A stretch of 64,000 bases of DNA. It comes from Methyloceanibacter superfactus (GTDB lineage: Bacteria; Pseudomonadota; Alphaproteobacteria; Rhizobiales; Methyloligellaceae). A program made the translations under genes and the position numbers. Where the stretch lies: assembly GCF_001723305.1 (NCBI RefSeq), contig NZ_LPWF01000027.1, positions 1 through 64,000 of the forward strand, read 5' to 3'. Below, piece by piece: positions 35,275 through 43,331 of this stretch (its first letter is position 1; every line of letters starts with the position of its first letter). The notes under the pieces were generated by a model that worked only from the letters and a program-made list of their open reading frames with translations, was not told the origin of the DNA and did no database searches.

Positions 35275-36483
35275 TTGGGGCGCGCCCGCGCGCGGACCGC
35301 TTACCGCTGCGCCGGTGTGGTGCTCGCGGCCGGGCTCGGGACCGCGGCCTATGCCGCGCAATATGAAAGCGCGCCGACATTCACCGCGCGCGCCGTGCTG
35401 CCGGCCTCGTATCTCGACAGCCCCTATTTCAAAGTCCAGAATCAGGTGGGGGTCGAGAACTACCAATATGTGTTCAACGTGGACACGCAGTGGGGGACGT
35501 TCCGCATCGTCGGCACGACTCTTCTGAAAGTGCGCGCGCGCGAGATGCAGGCCGCAGCAAAGCTCCAGGAGATCGGCGGCACCGAGACGCTGGTGGACGC
35601 GGCAGGCGCGACGGCGCTGAAGCCGCTCGGCACCGCCAAGGGGCTCATCACCGAGCCGGGCAAGACCATTGGCGACACGTTTAAGGGCGTGGGCAATTTC
35701 TTCGGCGGCATCAATGCGGGCATGAAGGCGACGGACCCGCGCAAGGAGGGCATCGTCGCCTCGGTGACGGGCGGTGCCGCCGCGCGGCGCAAGCTCGCCT
35801 TCGATCTCGGCGTCGATCCCTACACGAGCTTCAAGCCGCTCGACGAACAGCTGACGCGGCTCGCCACGGCAAGCGCCATCGGCAATACCGGCGTCAATGT
35901 GGGGCTGAGCTTCGTCACCGGCGGCGCCAGCATCGCCATCAGCGCCACCTCGACCAGCCAGAAGCTGCGCGAGGCGCTACGCGACAAGACGGCGGCGCAG
36001 CTCGAGGAGCAGGGGCGCGAATTCCTCACCGCCATGGGCGTGTCGAAGACGGCGCAAGACGCCTTCTACGCCAATGCCAGCCTGACCCCGACCGACAAGG
36101 CGGTCATCGTCGTGGCGCTGAAGACGCTCGGCAATGTGGACGGGCAGCAGATCTATGTGGAGACCGCGGCAGGCGCGACCTCCATCGAGATGGCCTTCTA
36201 CTATCGCCGCCAGTCCGAGCTGATCCATAACTACAACAAGAAGATCGCGCCGGTGACCGGCTTCATCCGCGCCGGCCGCGCGCCCATGATCCAGACGGGC
36301 AAGGGCACGGTGTCGATCCTGCCGGTGGATTATCTCTATTGGAGCGCGCCGATCGAGAGCCTGGCGGCGAACGGGCGCGGCCAGATGTGGCTCACCGGCC
36401 GCGCGACCAAGACGGCGACGTCGCAGCTCGCTCGCGCGCGCGGCTGGACGGTGACCCCGAAGGTCGGCGACCGGCTGGATTAG
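35275..36483 (+). CDS. Exported protein of unknown function, ~400 residues
   Basis: The frame is open and clearly coding from about 35275 to 36483. A TTG at 35275 gives GRARARTAYRCAGVVLAAG and AYAAQ, a plausible signal peptide. An ATG at 35270 plus one missing base, or a GTG at 35246, are alternatives. The mature protein starts YESAPTFTARAVLPASYLDS, then repeated Gly/Ala/Thr-rich segments (GTAKGLITEPGKTIGDTFKG, VGNFFGGINAGMKA) and a basic AARRKLAFDLGVDPYTSFK. The C-terminal half has YVETAAGATSIEMAFYYRRQ and ends VTPKVGDRLD. I recognise no family. Neighbours are two small Gly/Tyr-rich secreted proteins, suggesting an envelope role. Confidence 0.7.
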   Translation: MGRARARTAYRCAGVVLAAGLGTAAYAAQYESAPTFTARAVLPASYLDSPYFKVQNQVGVENYQYVFNVDTQWGTFRIVGTTLLKVRAREMQAAAKLQEIGGTETLVDAAGATALKPLGTAKGLITEPGKTIGDTFKGVGNFFGGINAGMKATDPRKEGIVASVTGGAAARRKLAFDLGVDPYTSFKPLDEQLTRLATASAIGNTGVNVGLSFVTGGASIAISATSTSQKLREALRDKTAAQLEEQGREFLTAMGVSKTAQDAFYANASLTPTDKAVIVVALKTLGNVDGQQIYVETAAGATSIEMAFYYRRQSELIHNYNKKIAPVTGFIRAGRAPMIQTGKGTVSILPVDYLYWSAPIESLAANGRGQMWLTGRATKTATSQLARARGWTVTPKVGDRLD

Positions 36484-36497
36484 CGATCAGCCGCGAA

Positions 36498-36528
36498 AGC
36501 CCTTCGCCGCTTGTCGCGGCAAAGGGCT
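36498..36528. terminator. Bidirectional hairpin terminator between convergent genes
   Basis: AGCCCTTCGCCGC and GCGGCAAAGGGCT form a 13-bp stem with one mismatch and a TTGTC loop. It lies exactly between the stop of the exported protein (36483) and the end of the convergent secreted-protein gene (36544). It lacks a T run, as is common in GC-rich alphaproteobacteria. Confidence 0.6.
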
Positions 36529-36543
36529 CCTCAGGCGAGGCGA

Positions 36544-36891
36544 TCAGTAGATGCGGATGCTGAAGCCGGGACCGCCCCCATAGATATAGGGGCCGCCATA
36601 GCCGTAGCGCGGGCCGCGATAGCCGTAGCGGCCATGGCCGCGATGACCGTAGCCCCGATAGCCATAGTCCCTGTAGCCATGGCCCCTATAACCATGGCCC
36701 TTCTTCTTCCAGCCATGGCCGTAGTCCCGATAGCCGTAGTTGCGGTGCTTGCCGCCGTGCTTGGACTTCTTGCTCCACGACTTCTTGTCCCAGTTGTCGT
36801 GGCCACGGTCGGCCATGGCCGGCGCGGCCGTGAGCGCGCCGCCGGCGAGAAGCGCCAGCGCCAGCGCGCCGGTGCGAAGGATGCTGTTCAT
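36544..36891 (-). CDS. Small secreted Gly/Tyr/Lys/Arg-rich protein
   Basis: The 115-residue protein starts at 36891 with a signal peptide (MNSILRTGALALALLAGGAL, cleavage after AMA). Next comes a Lys/Trp/Ser segment (WDKKSWSKKSKHGGKHR), then imperfect YRxYGHRGHG-type repeats, about eight units rich in Gly, Tyr, His and Arg. It ends GPYIYGGGPGFSIRIY, the same type of ending as the repaired 34700-35040 protein. It is likely a periplasmic or surface protein; its high Tyr/Gly/His content suggests phase-forming or metal-binding behaviour, but this is inference. Confidence 0.7.
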   Translation of the reverse strand: MNSILRTGALALALLAGGALTAAPAMADRGHDNWDKKSWSKKSKHGGKHRNYGYRDYGHGWKKKGHGYRGHGYRDYGYRGYGHRGHGRYGYRGPRYGYGGPYIYGGGPGFSIRIY

Positions 36892-37585
36892 TCGGACCTC
36901 CGAAATGTTGGTCCTCGGCAGAGCGGGCATCCTACCGCCGGCAGGTTTCCCGCCGATCTCCGAACGTGGCCGAACATGTCCGGTTGGGACAAAATTGTTT
37001 CGCTCTGTGAAAATGTGACGATGCGGCCGCATTTCGCGCGAGGCTTCGCGCACGCGTCTTCGTCTCCGCGATGCAACTGCGCGCGGGCTTCTTTGTTTGC
37101 GCTACCGGCCTCTGGCCACCTTGAGCGCACGCTCCCATGGCTCCCAAGAAATCCCCTCCGAAGCGAGGGGGTGGCGCGCCGCTTGGCGCAAAGTCCTTAT
37201 GGTGTCCGCGAGTCCTTTGCGGGGACCCGCGGCGGGCGCCGTCACGGCGCGCCACATCCGGCGATATTTTATGGCCCCCTTCCGCACGGCTTCTCACCAG
37301 TGGCACAGGCGCGCAGATCGTTCACGCACCTCACCCGACGACCCACGCGTTACAGCGCGGGTGGGCGGAGCGGGGACCCCCGAGGCCGGAACGCGTCTTC
37401 CTGGCGCGGGGGTCCGGGCCGGGCGGGTATGGCCGTCCGCGATGAGCCCATCTGTCCCGCGCCTTCCCCGGGCGCCGTCCCCCGTCCCGCGATCAAGACG
37501 CCTCATGAGCGCGCCCCTTCATTGGACGAGGTGCGTGCATTCTACCGCAGCTTTTCGGGGCGGGGATAAGGTGACAGGGTCCAGG
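36892..37585. other. Gene-poor 694-bp region
   Basis: 36892-37132 holds the upstream region of the minus-strand secreted gene; it includes an AT-richer patch near 36985-37020 that may contain its promoter. 37133-37386 is the second copy of the dispersed repeat. 37387-37585 has no convincing gene: open frames there are Arg/Pro-rich, without ribosome-binding sites. Several frames cross the region in both directions, but none has the composition of the neighbouring genes. Confidence 0.55.
37133..37386 (-). repeat. Dispersed ~250-bp repeat, copy B (inverted relative to 1-250)
   Basis: The reverse complement of this segment aligns with bases 1-250 along its full length, best over the first 135 bases of copy A. 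It contains a perfect hairpin at 37206-37232: CCGCGAGTCC, 7-base loop, GGACCCGCGG. The matching hairpin in copy A keeps the outer CCGCG/CGCGG pairs but has different inner bases that still pair. The element sits in a gap between two minus-strand genes and carries no recognisable protein. Confidence 0.75.
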
Positions 37586-38071
37586 TCACTCGCCAGGAGG
37601 CAGATCGCGGGCATCGTCCGGCACCGGGTTCGCCTCCAAATCCCCGATCAGCTTCTCCATCTCGGCGATCTCGCGCACCTGCGCCTCGATGATGCCGTCG
37701 GCGAGCTCGCGGACACGGGGATCGCGGATATGCGCCCGCCGGCTGGTCATGATGGCGATAGAATGATGGGGGATCATGGCCTTCATGTAGGAGACGTCGT
37801 CCACCGTCTCCTGGCTGCGCACGAGCCACAAGGCGCCCACGAACAACACGACGCTCGCCACGGCGGTGGCGATGTTGATCCTGCTGCTCTTGTACATATT
37901 CAGCATGAAGGCCAGCATGACCACGGCCATTGTCGCGCCCATGACCACGGCCATCCAGGCGCGAGTCTGACTGAACCAAACGTGATCGAGCGCATAGGTG
38001 TTGAGATACATCAGGCCGAACATGATGATCGTGGCGGTCACGATCATGGCGCCGAAGCGGGCATAGCTCAT
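37586..38071 (-). CDS. DUF305-domain membrane protein
   Basis: The start at 38071 (MSYARFGAMIVTATIIMFGL) follows GGAGAG; the open frame runs a few codons further upstream. Three transmembrane helices occupy about residues 1-100 (MAVVMGATMAVVMLAFMLNM and INIATAVASVVLFVGALWLV). The C-terminal DUF305 four-helix part has SYMKAMIPHHSIAIMTSRRA, where the paired histidines are the family's likely metal ligands, and IIEAQVREIAEMEKLI. DUF305 proteins are often associated with copper or other metal handling. 161 residues, no obvious operon partner. Confidence 0.85.
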   Translation of the reverse strand: MSYARFGAMIVTATIIMFGLMYLNTYALDHVWFSQTRAWMAVVMGATMAVVMLAFMLNMYKSSRINIATAVASVVLFVGALWLVRSQETVDDVSYMKAMIPHHSIAIMTSRRAHIRDPRVRELADGIIEAQVREIAEMEKLIGDLEANPVPDDARDLPPGE

Positions 38072-38191
38072 CGATCTCTCCAAGGTTTTCCTGTGTTTGT
38101 GGATTTCGGCTGCGCTTCCGATTCAACGCACAACACCAGGGAGAGTTTCGTCCGCCTACTGAGCCTCGCACAGGCAGAGAAAGGCTAGCGC

Positions 38192-38365
38192 CTATTTTCG
38201 GTCAATGGGCTTCGCTTCCAGATAGATCTCCAGATTGTAATGCCCGAAGACGAGGTTCGATTCTCGGGTCAACTCGTCGACGATATCCTGCGGGTCGGCC
38301 CCGGCGTCGATATACTTTTTGATCAGCGCATTGAGTTCTTCGGCAAAGCCTTGCTCATTGCCCAT
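38192..38365 (-). CDS. Small protein of 57 residues downstream of tatC
   Basis: Starts at 38365 with MGNEQGFAEELNALIKKYID and continues through GADPQDIVDELTRESNL to a TAG at 38192-38194. A GGAGG lies about 8 nt upstream and the gene overlaps the end of tatC by about 11 bases, so it is probably translated from the tat transcript. Composition is acidic, soluble and helical, quite unlike GC-rich background. No family recognised; similar short acidic proteins occur in this order. It occupies the place where serS often follows tatC. Confidence 0.7.
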   Translation of the reverse strand: MGNEQGFAEELNALIKKYIDAGADPQDIVDELTRESNLVFGHYNLEIYLEAKPIDRK

Positions 38366-39179
38366 TGGCTGTTCCTCCGTTTGTTTCTTGTGGTGAACTT
38401 GTGTCCGCGCCGGCGGTATCGGTCGCGGCGCGCTTCTTCTCGGCCAGCTTCACCGCGAAGATGGACAGCTCGTAGAGGAGCAGCGTCGGCAGCGCCAGGG
38501 CGAGCTGGCTGATGGGATCCGGCGGGGTCAGGATGGCGGCGGCGAGGAATACGCCGATGATGGCGTGCTTGCGATAGCGCTTCAGTCCGTCCGCGGTGAC
38601 GATCCCAGCGCGCGCCAGCAGCGTGAGCAGCACCGGCAGCTGGAAGCAAATGCCGAAGCCCAGCATGAGCATCATGATCAGCGACAGATATTCGCTGACC
38701 TTGGCGGTGAGCAGGATCTGCACGCCGCTGTCGCCCGTCTCCTGCATCGACAGGAAGAATCATGGCGAGCGGCATGGCGACGAAATAGACGAGCGCGGCG
38801 CGAGCAGGAAGAGGATTGGCGTGGCGACGAGGAACGGCAGGAAGGCCTTGCGCTCGGCGCGGTAAAGCCCGGGCGCGACGAACATATAGAGCTGCGAGGC
38901 GATCACCGGGAAGGCGATGAAGATGGCGCCGAACAGCGCAAGCTTCACCTGGGTGAAGAAGAATTCCTGCGGCGCGGTGTAGATCAGCTCGATCGGCACA
39001 TCGACGCCGGCGGCGACGCGATACGGCCACAGCAGCAGATTGTAGATGGGCTTGGCGAACCAGAAGCACACCAGGAAGGCGACGAAGATCGCGGCCAGCG
39101 CCCACATGAGCCGGCGCCTGAGCTCGACCAGATGCTCCATGAGCGGCGCCTTCGAGGCGTCGATATCCTCGTCGGTCAC
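38355..39179 (-). CDS. tatC: Sec-independent translocase subunit TatC (two frameshifts)
   Basis: Multispanning receptor for twin-arginine signal peptides. N-terminus MTDEDIDASKAPLMEHLVEL, then the conserved RRRLMWALAAIFVAF and QEFFFTQVKLALFGAIFIAF. The frame breaks near 38808 (after TPILFLL; one base restores ALVYFVAMPLAM) and near 38757 (two T bases restore MIFFLSMQETGD). The rest is intact: SEYLSLIMMLMLGFGICFQL, then ILTPPDPISQLALALPTLL, and a Thr/Gly-rich tail. About 275 residues once repaired. It overlaps tatB by four bases. Confidence 0.93.
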
Positions 39180-39646
39180 GGCTTCGGCTCCGCTTTGGCG
39201 CTGCGCTTGGCGGTAGTCTTGCGCTTCGCCGGGGTTTTGGCTTTCGCCGTGGCCTTGGATGCCGCTTTGGGCTTGGCAAGGGCTTCGCGCTTCGCAGCTT
39301 GCTTGGCTTTGGGCTTGGGCTTGGGCTTGGGCAGCGGCGGCACGATCGCCTCCTCGATCGCCGCGGGCGCGGGCGTCGGCATCATCACCGGCTTGTTAGT
39401 GGGCGCATCGAGATCGACGGTACCGCCCATGCCAGAACGGATCGCCTCGATATTCTTGCGGACCTCGTCGGCCTCGCTCTCCGCCATGGCCTCGTCGAAT
39501 TGGCGCTGGAAGTCGGACGCCGCGCGCCGCAGCTTGCCGGCATAGAAGCCAAAGCTGCGCATCAGCTTGGGCAAGTCCTTGGGACCCACCACGACGATCG
39601 CCACCACGGCGACCACCAAAAGTTCCGACCATCCGATGTCGAGCAT
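39176..39646 (-). CDS. tatB: Sec-independent translocase subunit TatB
   Basis: The 156-residue protein starts with a single membrane helix (MLDIGWSELLVVAVVAIVVV), the GPKDLPKLMRSFGFYAGKLR hinge and an amphipathic helix. The C-terminal ~70 residues are Lys/Ala/Pro-rich (repeats of PKPK and AKAK). TatB with TatC forms the substrate-binding site. The start overlaps nothing; the end overlaps tatC. Confidence 0.95.
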   Translation of the reverse strand: MLDIGWSELLVVAVVAIVVVGPKDLPKLMRSFGFYAGKLRRAASDFQRQFDEAMAESEADEVRKNIEAIRSGMGGTVDLDAPTNKPVMMPTPAPAAIEEAIVPPLPKPKPKPKAKQAAKREALAKPKAASKATAKAKTPAKRKTTAKRSAKAEPKP

Positions 39647-39713
39647 GAGCTTGGTTCAGGCGTTCCACGCAAGGGCCCGGCGCGCGGCCGAGGTTAGAAC
39701 GAGCGGCCCGCGC

Positions 39714-39962
39714 CTAGCCCGACTTCTGCTTGCGCGGTGCTTTGGCGCGGGGGGGAGATTTGCCGGCCTTCGGCGTCGTGCGCTCGTGCTCGATCACCTT
39801 GGGCTCGGGCTCGGCCGCGTCATCGCCGTCATCGGCCATGCCGGTCTTAAAGCTCTTGATGCCCTTGGCAACGTCGCCCATCAGGTCGGAGATCTTGCCG
39901 CGCCCGAACAGCAGCACGAAGAGCACCAGCACGATCAGGATTTGCCACCAACTCGGTCCCAT
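39714..39962 (-). CDS. tatA: Sec-independent translocase subunit TatA
   Basis: The 82-residue protein has the TatA N-terminal helix ([20 protein letters not shown]), the [20 protein letters not shown] amphipathic helix, and an acidic then basic tail. It forms the variable-size pore for folded proteins. It is the first gene of the tatABC set, 67 bp before tatB. Confidence 0.95.
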   Translation of the reverse strand: MGPSWWQILIVLVLFVLLFGRGKISDLMGDVAKGIKSFKTGMADDGDDAAEPEPKVIEHERTTPKAGKSPPRAKAPRKQKSG

Positions 39963-40075
39963 TCGACAGCCTCCAACGCGAGGGGCTTCGCGGCCCGGCG
40001 CGTGTCATTGTTCGGCGGCACTATGGCAGCAAAGGCGTACCGCTCGCAAGCGGGCCCCCTACCCCCAAAGACATA

Positions 40076-41257
40076 CTAGGATGACGGCAGAGCCTCGCCG
40101 TTCTCGGCCGGAAAGATCAGGACCGCGCCGGCGTCGACGCTGATGCCGACCTCGGTCCCCCGCGCCGGCACGTCGGCTTCCCGCACCCGGGCCAGGATCG
40201 GCGCGTCGAACCCTTGCACGGCGACCTCGACCAGGCCGACATCGCCGAGAAAGCGCGTGTCGAGGACACGGCCGGGAGCGCCCTCCCCTTGGCCCAAGAG
40301 CCGCATGCCGCCCTGGCGCATGCAGACGATGACCTCGGTGCCGTCGGCGAACCCTTTGGCATCGAACGTGCCGAGCGGCGTCGGGGCGCGGCCCTGTTCG
40401 ATCCGCGTCGTCACCTCGTTAAGATCGGAGAAGGTGCGCGCGGCGAAAATATCCGTGGGCGCGCGGTAGAGCTCCGGTGCCGTTCCCGTCTGCACCACGT
40501 GACCTTTGCGCAAGAGCGCCACGCTGTCGCCCATGCGCATGGCCTCCTCGGCGTCGTGGGTGACGACGATGCAGGTGGCACGGGTCTCGTGAAGGATGGC
40601 GAGCGTGTCCTCGCGCATGGTCTCCCTGAGACGCGGATCGAGACCGGAGAACGGCTCGTCCATCAGCAGCACGCCGGGCCGCGGGGCGATGGCGCGGGCG
40701 AGCGCCACACGCTGCTGCTCGCCGCCGGACAGAATATGCGGATAGTCGCCGGCATATTGGCCGAGGCCGACACGCTCCAGCGCCGCATGCGCCTCGGCGC
40801 GGCTTGCGCCTTGGTCAGGGGATCGCAAGCCGAAGGCCACGTTGTCGAGGATCGTCAGATGGGGAAAGAGCGCGAAGTCCTGGAACATGAGGCCCACGCC
40901 GCGCTTCTCCGGCGGCACGAAGCGATTGGGGACCGGCGACCTCCTGATCGTCGATGAGCACGCGGCCGGCGCTCGGCCGCTCGCGCCGGCGGCGATCCTG
41001 AGCAGAGTGGTCTTGCCGCAGCCCGAGGGACCGAGAAGGCACAACACCTTGCCGGGCGGCACGTCGAGGCTGACGCGGTTGAGCGCGAGCGTCTCGCCAT
41101 AGCGGCGCGATACGTCGTCGAAACGGAGATGCGCGGCGAAGGTGACCGCCGCCTTGCCGTGGCGGGCGGGCACGCTGGTCTTGCCGCCGCTCCTGTTGCC
41201 GCCGTGACCGGGGGTCTCGGTTGGGGGCCGCGTCCGCGCCTTCAGGAAGTCAAGCAT
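40076..41257 (-). CDS. Orphan ABC transporter ATP-binding protein, FbpC/PotA-like, with TOBE domain
   Basis: ATPase of the ferric-iron or polyamine importer type, 393 residues. Walker A LLGPSGCGKTTLLRIAAG, Q-loop region GLMFQDFALFPHLTILDNVA, signature ILSGGEQQRVALARA, Walker B GVLLMDEPFSGLDPR, H-loop CIVVTHDAEEAMRMGD; a C-terminal TOBE-like beta domain from about residue 290. Between about 40935 and 40980 the frame is displaced by two compensating indels: the neighbouring frame reads ERPSAGRVLIDDQEVAGP as expected. No permease or binding protein is nearby. It lies between scpB and tatA, where this order usually has no gene. Confidence 0.88.
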   Translation of the reverse strand: MLDFLKARTRPPTETPGHGGNRSGGKTSVPARHGKAAVTFAAHLRFDDVSRRYGETLALNRVSLDVPPGKVLCLLGPSGCGKTTLLRIAAGASGRAPAACSSTIRRSPVPNRFVPPEKRGVGLMFQDFALFPHLTILDNVAFGLRSPDQGASRAEAHAALERVGLGQYAGDYPHILSGGEQQRVALARAIAPRPGVLLMDEPFSGLDPRLRETMREDTLAILHETRATCIVVTHDAEEAMRMGDSVALLRKGHVVQTGTAPELYRAPTDIFAARTFSDLNEVTTRIEQGRAPTPLGTFDAKGFADGTEVIVCMRQGGMRLLGQGEGAPGRVLDTRFLGDVGLVEVAVQGFDAPILARVREADVPARGTEVGISVDAGAVLIFPAENGEALPSS

Positions 41258-41346
41258 GGGGCTGTCTACGCGACTGCCGGGCCTTCGTGCAACTTTCGTG
41301 GCGTCGCGGGCGCCTCGAAACCTTGCGCCTCGGGGGACTTGAGGCC

Positions 41347-42054
41347 TTACGCCTCGGGCTGCTCCGCGTCCGGCGCGTCGTCGTCGTCCTCGTCCTCGCC
41401 CGCGCCCAACGGCTCGTCCTCGAGCGGCTCCTCGTCCTCGCGCAGATCGGGCGCGTCATCCGGGTTCGGCATGGAGAAGCCGGGGGGCAGATTGGAATCC
41501 AGCAGACCGGCGCCCTTGAGCTCGGACAGGCCGGGCAGGTCCTGGATCGCCTCGAAGCCGAAATGCTCCAGGAAGGCGGTCGTGGTACCATAGGTCACCG
41601 GGCGGCCCGGGGCGCGGCGGCGGCCTCTGAGCTTGATCCAGCCGGTCTCGAGCAGCACGTCGATGGTGCCCTTGGAGGTGGACACGCCCCGGATCTCCTC
41701 GATCTCGGCGCGGGTGACGGGCTGGTGATAGGCGATGATGGCCAGCGTCTCCAGGGCGGCGCGCGACAGGCGGCGCTGCTCCACGGCCTGGCGCTCGAGC
41801 AGGAAGGACAGGTCGTCGGCGGTGCGGAACGCCCATTTGCCGGCGACACGCACGAGATTGACGCCGCGCCCGCCATAGAGGCCTTGCAGCTCCTCGAGCA
41901 GCGCCTTCACGTCCTCGCCCTGGCCGAAATGCCGGGCGAGCTCCGCCTCGTCCAGAGGCTCCGGCGCGGCGAACAGGAGCGCCTCGACGATGCGCAGCTT
42001 CTCCCGCCGGTCCGCCGAGGGCAGCGCCATCACATTGGACGGCAGCGGGAGCAC
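41347..42054 (-). CDS. scpB: Segregation and condensation protein B
   Basis: Winged-helix partner of ScpA in the SMC condensin. The core REKLRIVEALLFAAPEPLDE, LETLAIIAYHQPVTRAEIEE, IRGVSTSKGTIDVLLE and RAPGRPVTYGTTTAFLEHFG are all present; the C-terminal ~45 residues are acidic (Glu/Asp/Pro). The first ATG in this frame is at 42054, but coding-like sequence continues upstream in another frame (see 42055-42369), so the real protein may be longer. Confidence 0.93.
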   Translation of the reverse strand: MLPLPSNVMALPSADRREKLRIVEALLFAAPEPLDEAELARHFGQGEDVKALLEELQGLYGGRGVNLVRVAGKWAFRTADDLSFLLERQAVEQRRLSRAALETLAIIAYHQPVTRAEIEEIRGVSTSKGTIDVLLETGWIKLRGRRRAPGRPVTYGTTTAFLEHFGFEAIQDLPGLSELKGAGLLDSNLPPGFSMPNPDDAPDLREDEEPLEDEPLGAGEDEDDDDAPDAEQPEA

Positions 42055-42369
42055 CGGCGCTGGGCGCGGCGCCCTGCTTGTCCTCGTCTGCCGCCATCTC
42101 GACTACTCTCTCCACTTGATTACCCGTCATTTGCGACCCCGCCTTGGAAGTTTTTGTCTTTGTGTGCTCCGCCGCCGCCGCCCGCATGGCCCGATCGAGC
42201 TTGAGCAAGGTGGACCCGCCTTTCGCCTCGCCGCCCGCCTCCGACAGCTTCGATATATCGGACAACAGCGCGGTCAAGGCCGCTTGGTTTTCCCTTGCCT
42301 CTCAGGGGCCCGCGTCTCTTCCGGCATATCCCGATCAAGTTTCGATGGCGAAATTTTGGGTCTCGGCAT
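42055..42369 (-). other. Likely frameshifted N-terminal extension of scpB, or a separate small gene
   Basis: Downstream of scpA, an ATG at 42369 preceded by GAGAGG begins MPRPKISPSKLDRDMPEETR. After about 30 codons a shift near 42280 leads to TALLSDISKLSEAGGEAKGG, then STLLKLDRAMRAAAAE and VERVVEMAADEDKQGAAPSA, after which another shift near 42070 joins the scpB frame. Charged, helical composition indicates coding. Either ScpB has an unusual ~100-residue N-terminal extension, or a small protein lies between scpA and scpB. Confidence 0.45.
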
Positions 42370-42442
42370 GATGAGCCTCTCAGCGCTGTGGCGTCCGGTA
42401 CGCACGAGCCGGACCGCGCGGCCTGGCTCACGTCCACGCAAC

Positions 42443-43331
42443 TCACGCGGCCTGTCCGCGACGGCGGACCAGCAGCGGCGCAAACGACTTCGACTGACGA
42501 ATTTCGAGCGCGCCCTCCCGGGTCATCTCCAGGGTCGCGGTAAAACTCGCGCGAGCGCCGTGCGGCGAAGCTCCGGCTCCACCAGGAACTCGGCCAGCAG
42601 CTGATCGAGCGGCGCCCAGTCGCAAGCGATGCCGAGCAGACGCTCTAGCTCGTCGCGCGCCTCTTTCAGCGACCAGACGGTGCGCTTCTCCATGTGCAGC
42701 GTGCGCGACACGTTGCGCTGACGCTGCTGGGAATAGGCCTTGAGCAGATCGTAGACATTGGCCTCGTATTGACTGTTCTTCGTGACCCGGATGGGTTCGG
42801 GCAGGCCGCGCGGAAACACATCGCGGCCGAGCCGCTTGCGCGTCATGAGCTGGGCGGCCGCGTCGCGCATGGCGTCCAGGCGCTTCAGCCGGAAAGCGAG
42901 CAGTGCGGCAAGCTCCTCGCCCGAGGGCTCGCCCTCTTCGGACGGCTCGGCCGGCAGCAGGAGCTTCGACTTGAGGAAGGCGAGCCACGCCGCCATGACG
43001 AGATAATCGGCGGCGATCTCAAGGCGCAAGGCCCGCGCCTCGGCGATGAAGTCGAGATATTGCTGGGCGAGCGCCAGCACGGAGATCTTGGCGAGGTCGA
43101 CCTTCTGGGTGCGGGCCAGCGCCAGCAGCAGATCGAGCGGGCCGCCGAAGCCTTCCACATCGACGATGAGCCGGTCGCCCGGCCCGATCTCGAGGCGGTC
43201 GTCCTCCCAGTCGGCGCCGCGCTCTGCTCGCGCGGGGCTTCCGCCTCGGCCGGCGCCTGCGGCTCGCCTTGCGGCTCGTCTTGGGGCTCGCCTTGCGCGC
43301 CTTCGGTCATCGGGGTCTCGCCGTCGTTCAT
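42443..43331 (-). CDS. scpA: Segregation and condensation protein A (two frameshifts)
   Basis: Kleisin subunit that bridges SMC heads. The start at 43331 (MNDGETPMTEGAQGEPQDEP) overlaps the nagZ stop by four bases. The Glu/Pro-rich leader is followed by a break near 43220, where one base restores DWEDDRLEIGPGDRLIVDVE and FGGPLDLLLALARTQKVDL. A second break near 42541 joins FLVEPELRRTALA to SFTATLEMTREGALEIRQSK and the stop at 42443. The ScpA signature GFGGPLDLLL and C-terminal winged helix are both present. About 296 residues when repaired. Confidence 0.93.

Noticed and set aside
36932-37445. Several overlapping 60-125-codon frames through the repeat at 37133-37386
   Set aside because: Frames are not preserved in the other repeat copy, lack ribosome-binding sites, and are Arg/Pro-rich. 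Better explained as non-coding repeat.
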